20,298 nucleotides of DNA from contig JABCPU010000956.1 in NCBI GenBank assembly GCA_016800925.1, positions 1 through 20,298 on the forward strand, given 5' to 3'. Numbering within the stretch: the stretch's first letter is position 1; every line of letters begins with the position of its first letter. This document shows, piece after piece, positions 19,890 through 20,298 of the stretch. The position numbers and the translations under genes were made by a program. Under the pieces are notes generated by a model that was not told where the DNA came from, made no database searches, and saw only the letters and a program-made list of their open reading frames with translations. Source of the DNA: Suillus spraguei. Its lineage: Eukaryota; Basidiomycota; Agaricomycetes; Boletales; Suillaceae.

Positions 19890-20298
19890 TCACGAAGCAC
19901 AACAGTTCCAACCTCCTGAAGTGGATCGAGCCTTCTCTCGTGCCTCTTCTTCTTCGGCCTGAGCGGCCCAGGTAGGCGTGCTGATACTCGATAGGAAGAC
20001 ACTATCACGCTTCCTGAGCTCATTTTCGCGCTCAATGACATCCTTCCGTTCGATGATTGCATTAATCAACGACTCAAAGAGGCTCTCGATGCCTATAGGT
20101 AGATAGGTGAATGAGAGAATCAAGATGGGGGTCAAACACACGTACCAAAGTCATCTTTAGCTGAGACCTCAAAAAGTTCCATCCCCTTGTGAAGTCCCCA
20201 TTCTTGGTCATCGATATCAAGGTCTTCCTCATCTTCGTTTATACTATTGCTGCTGCTATCCGCGGCGTCATACCCTCCAGCGTGCCGCCCAAAGTGTG
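19890..20298 (-). CDS. Rab-family small GTPase, 3' part (runs off the right end)
   Basis: Two exons, 20298-20146 (partial) and 20092-19890, with a 53-nt intron. The visible 117 residues are the C-terminal part: an acidic Ser/Asn-rich insert (NEDEEDLDIDDQEW), the G5 motif as EVSAKD, then GIESLFESLINAII and a charged helix, ending in WNCCAS with stop TGA 19892-19890. The pair of cysteines four residues from the end is a Rab-type geranylgeranylation site (CCxx), so the protein is expected on an endomembrane. The nucleotide-binding motifs G1-G4 lie outside the window, so the subfamily is not assignable. The acidic insert before the SAK motif is longer than in a typical Rab. The frame is intact throughout the visible part. 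Confidence 0.85.

Overview
The window looks like part of a nuclear chromosome from an Agaricomycete-type basidiomycete. The split genes have short GT..AG introns of about 45-65 nt (one of 102 nt). The gene families are a multi-intron microsomal P450 of the OrdA/O-methylsterigmatocystin-oxidoreductase-like type, an F-box-like family, a WD40-TPR-HET fusion, a PPR protein, AMMECR1 and a Rab GTPase. All family calls come from reading translated sequence; no database was searched. || Layout. 1-1517: no gene, but a nested repeat at 202-359 with an intron-like insert. 1518-3717 (-): P450 copy A, 13 recognisable coding exons and one frame break. 4131-4940: dispersed repeat R1, whose right end lies in an intron of P450 relic B (4965-5821, -). 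5822-7611: gene-poor; a 100-bp direct repeat (5835-5935 and 6412-6512) and a second nested repeat (7215-7359). 7612-9660 (-): P450 copy C, all exons recognisable but with about seven frame breaks. 9661-12208: gene-poor, holding repeat R2 (11249-12050). 12209-13230 (+): F-box-like gene with four frame breaks. 13366-15343 (-): decayed WD40-TPR-HET gene, with a partial duplicate of its 5' end at 15546-15851. 16698-18451 (+): PPR gene with one frame break. 18554-19373 (-): AMMECR1 with three exons and one frame break. 19890-20298 (-): 3' end of a Rab GTPase gene. || The left 15.9 kb is accessory: duplicated and decaying P450 copies, a HET-family gene and repeats. The right 3.6 kb is conserved housekeeping sequence. 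The three P450 copies are a tandem family on one strand; nothing else in the window forms an evident pathway with them. || Two things stand out. First, two distant loci (202-359 on +, 7215-7359 on -) share one architecture: block X, a 52-nt segment with complete intron signals, block Y, a short linker, then X and Y fused exactly as if the 52 nt had been spliced out. Second, most frame breaks fit loss of a single base and they recur in unrelated and conserved genes. That suggests deletion errors in the consensus on top of real decay, so the pseudogene calls carry that caveat.
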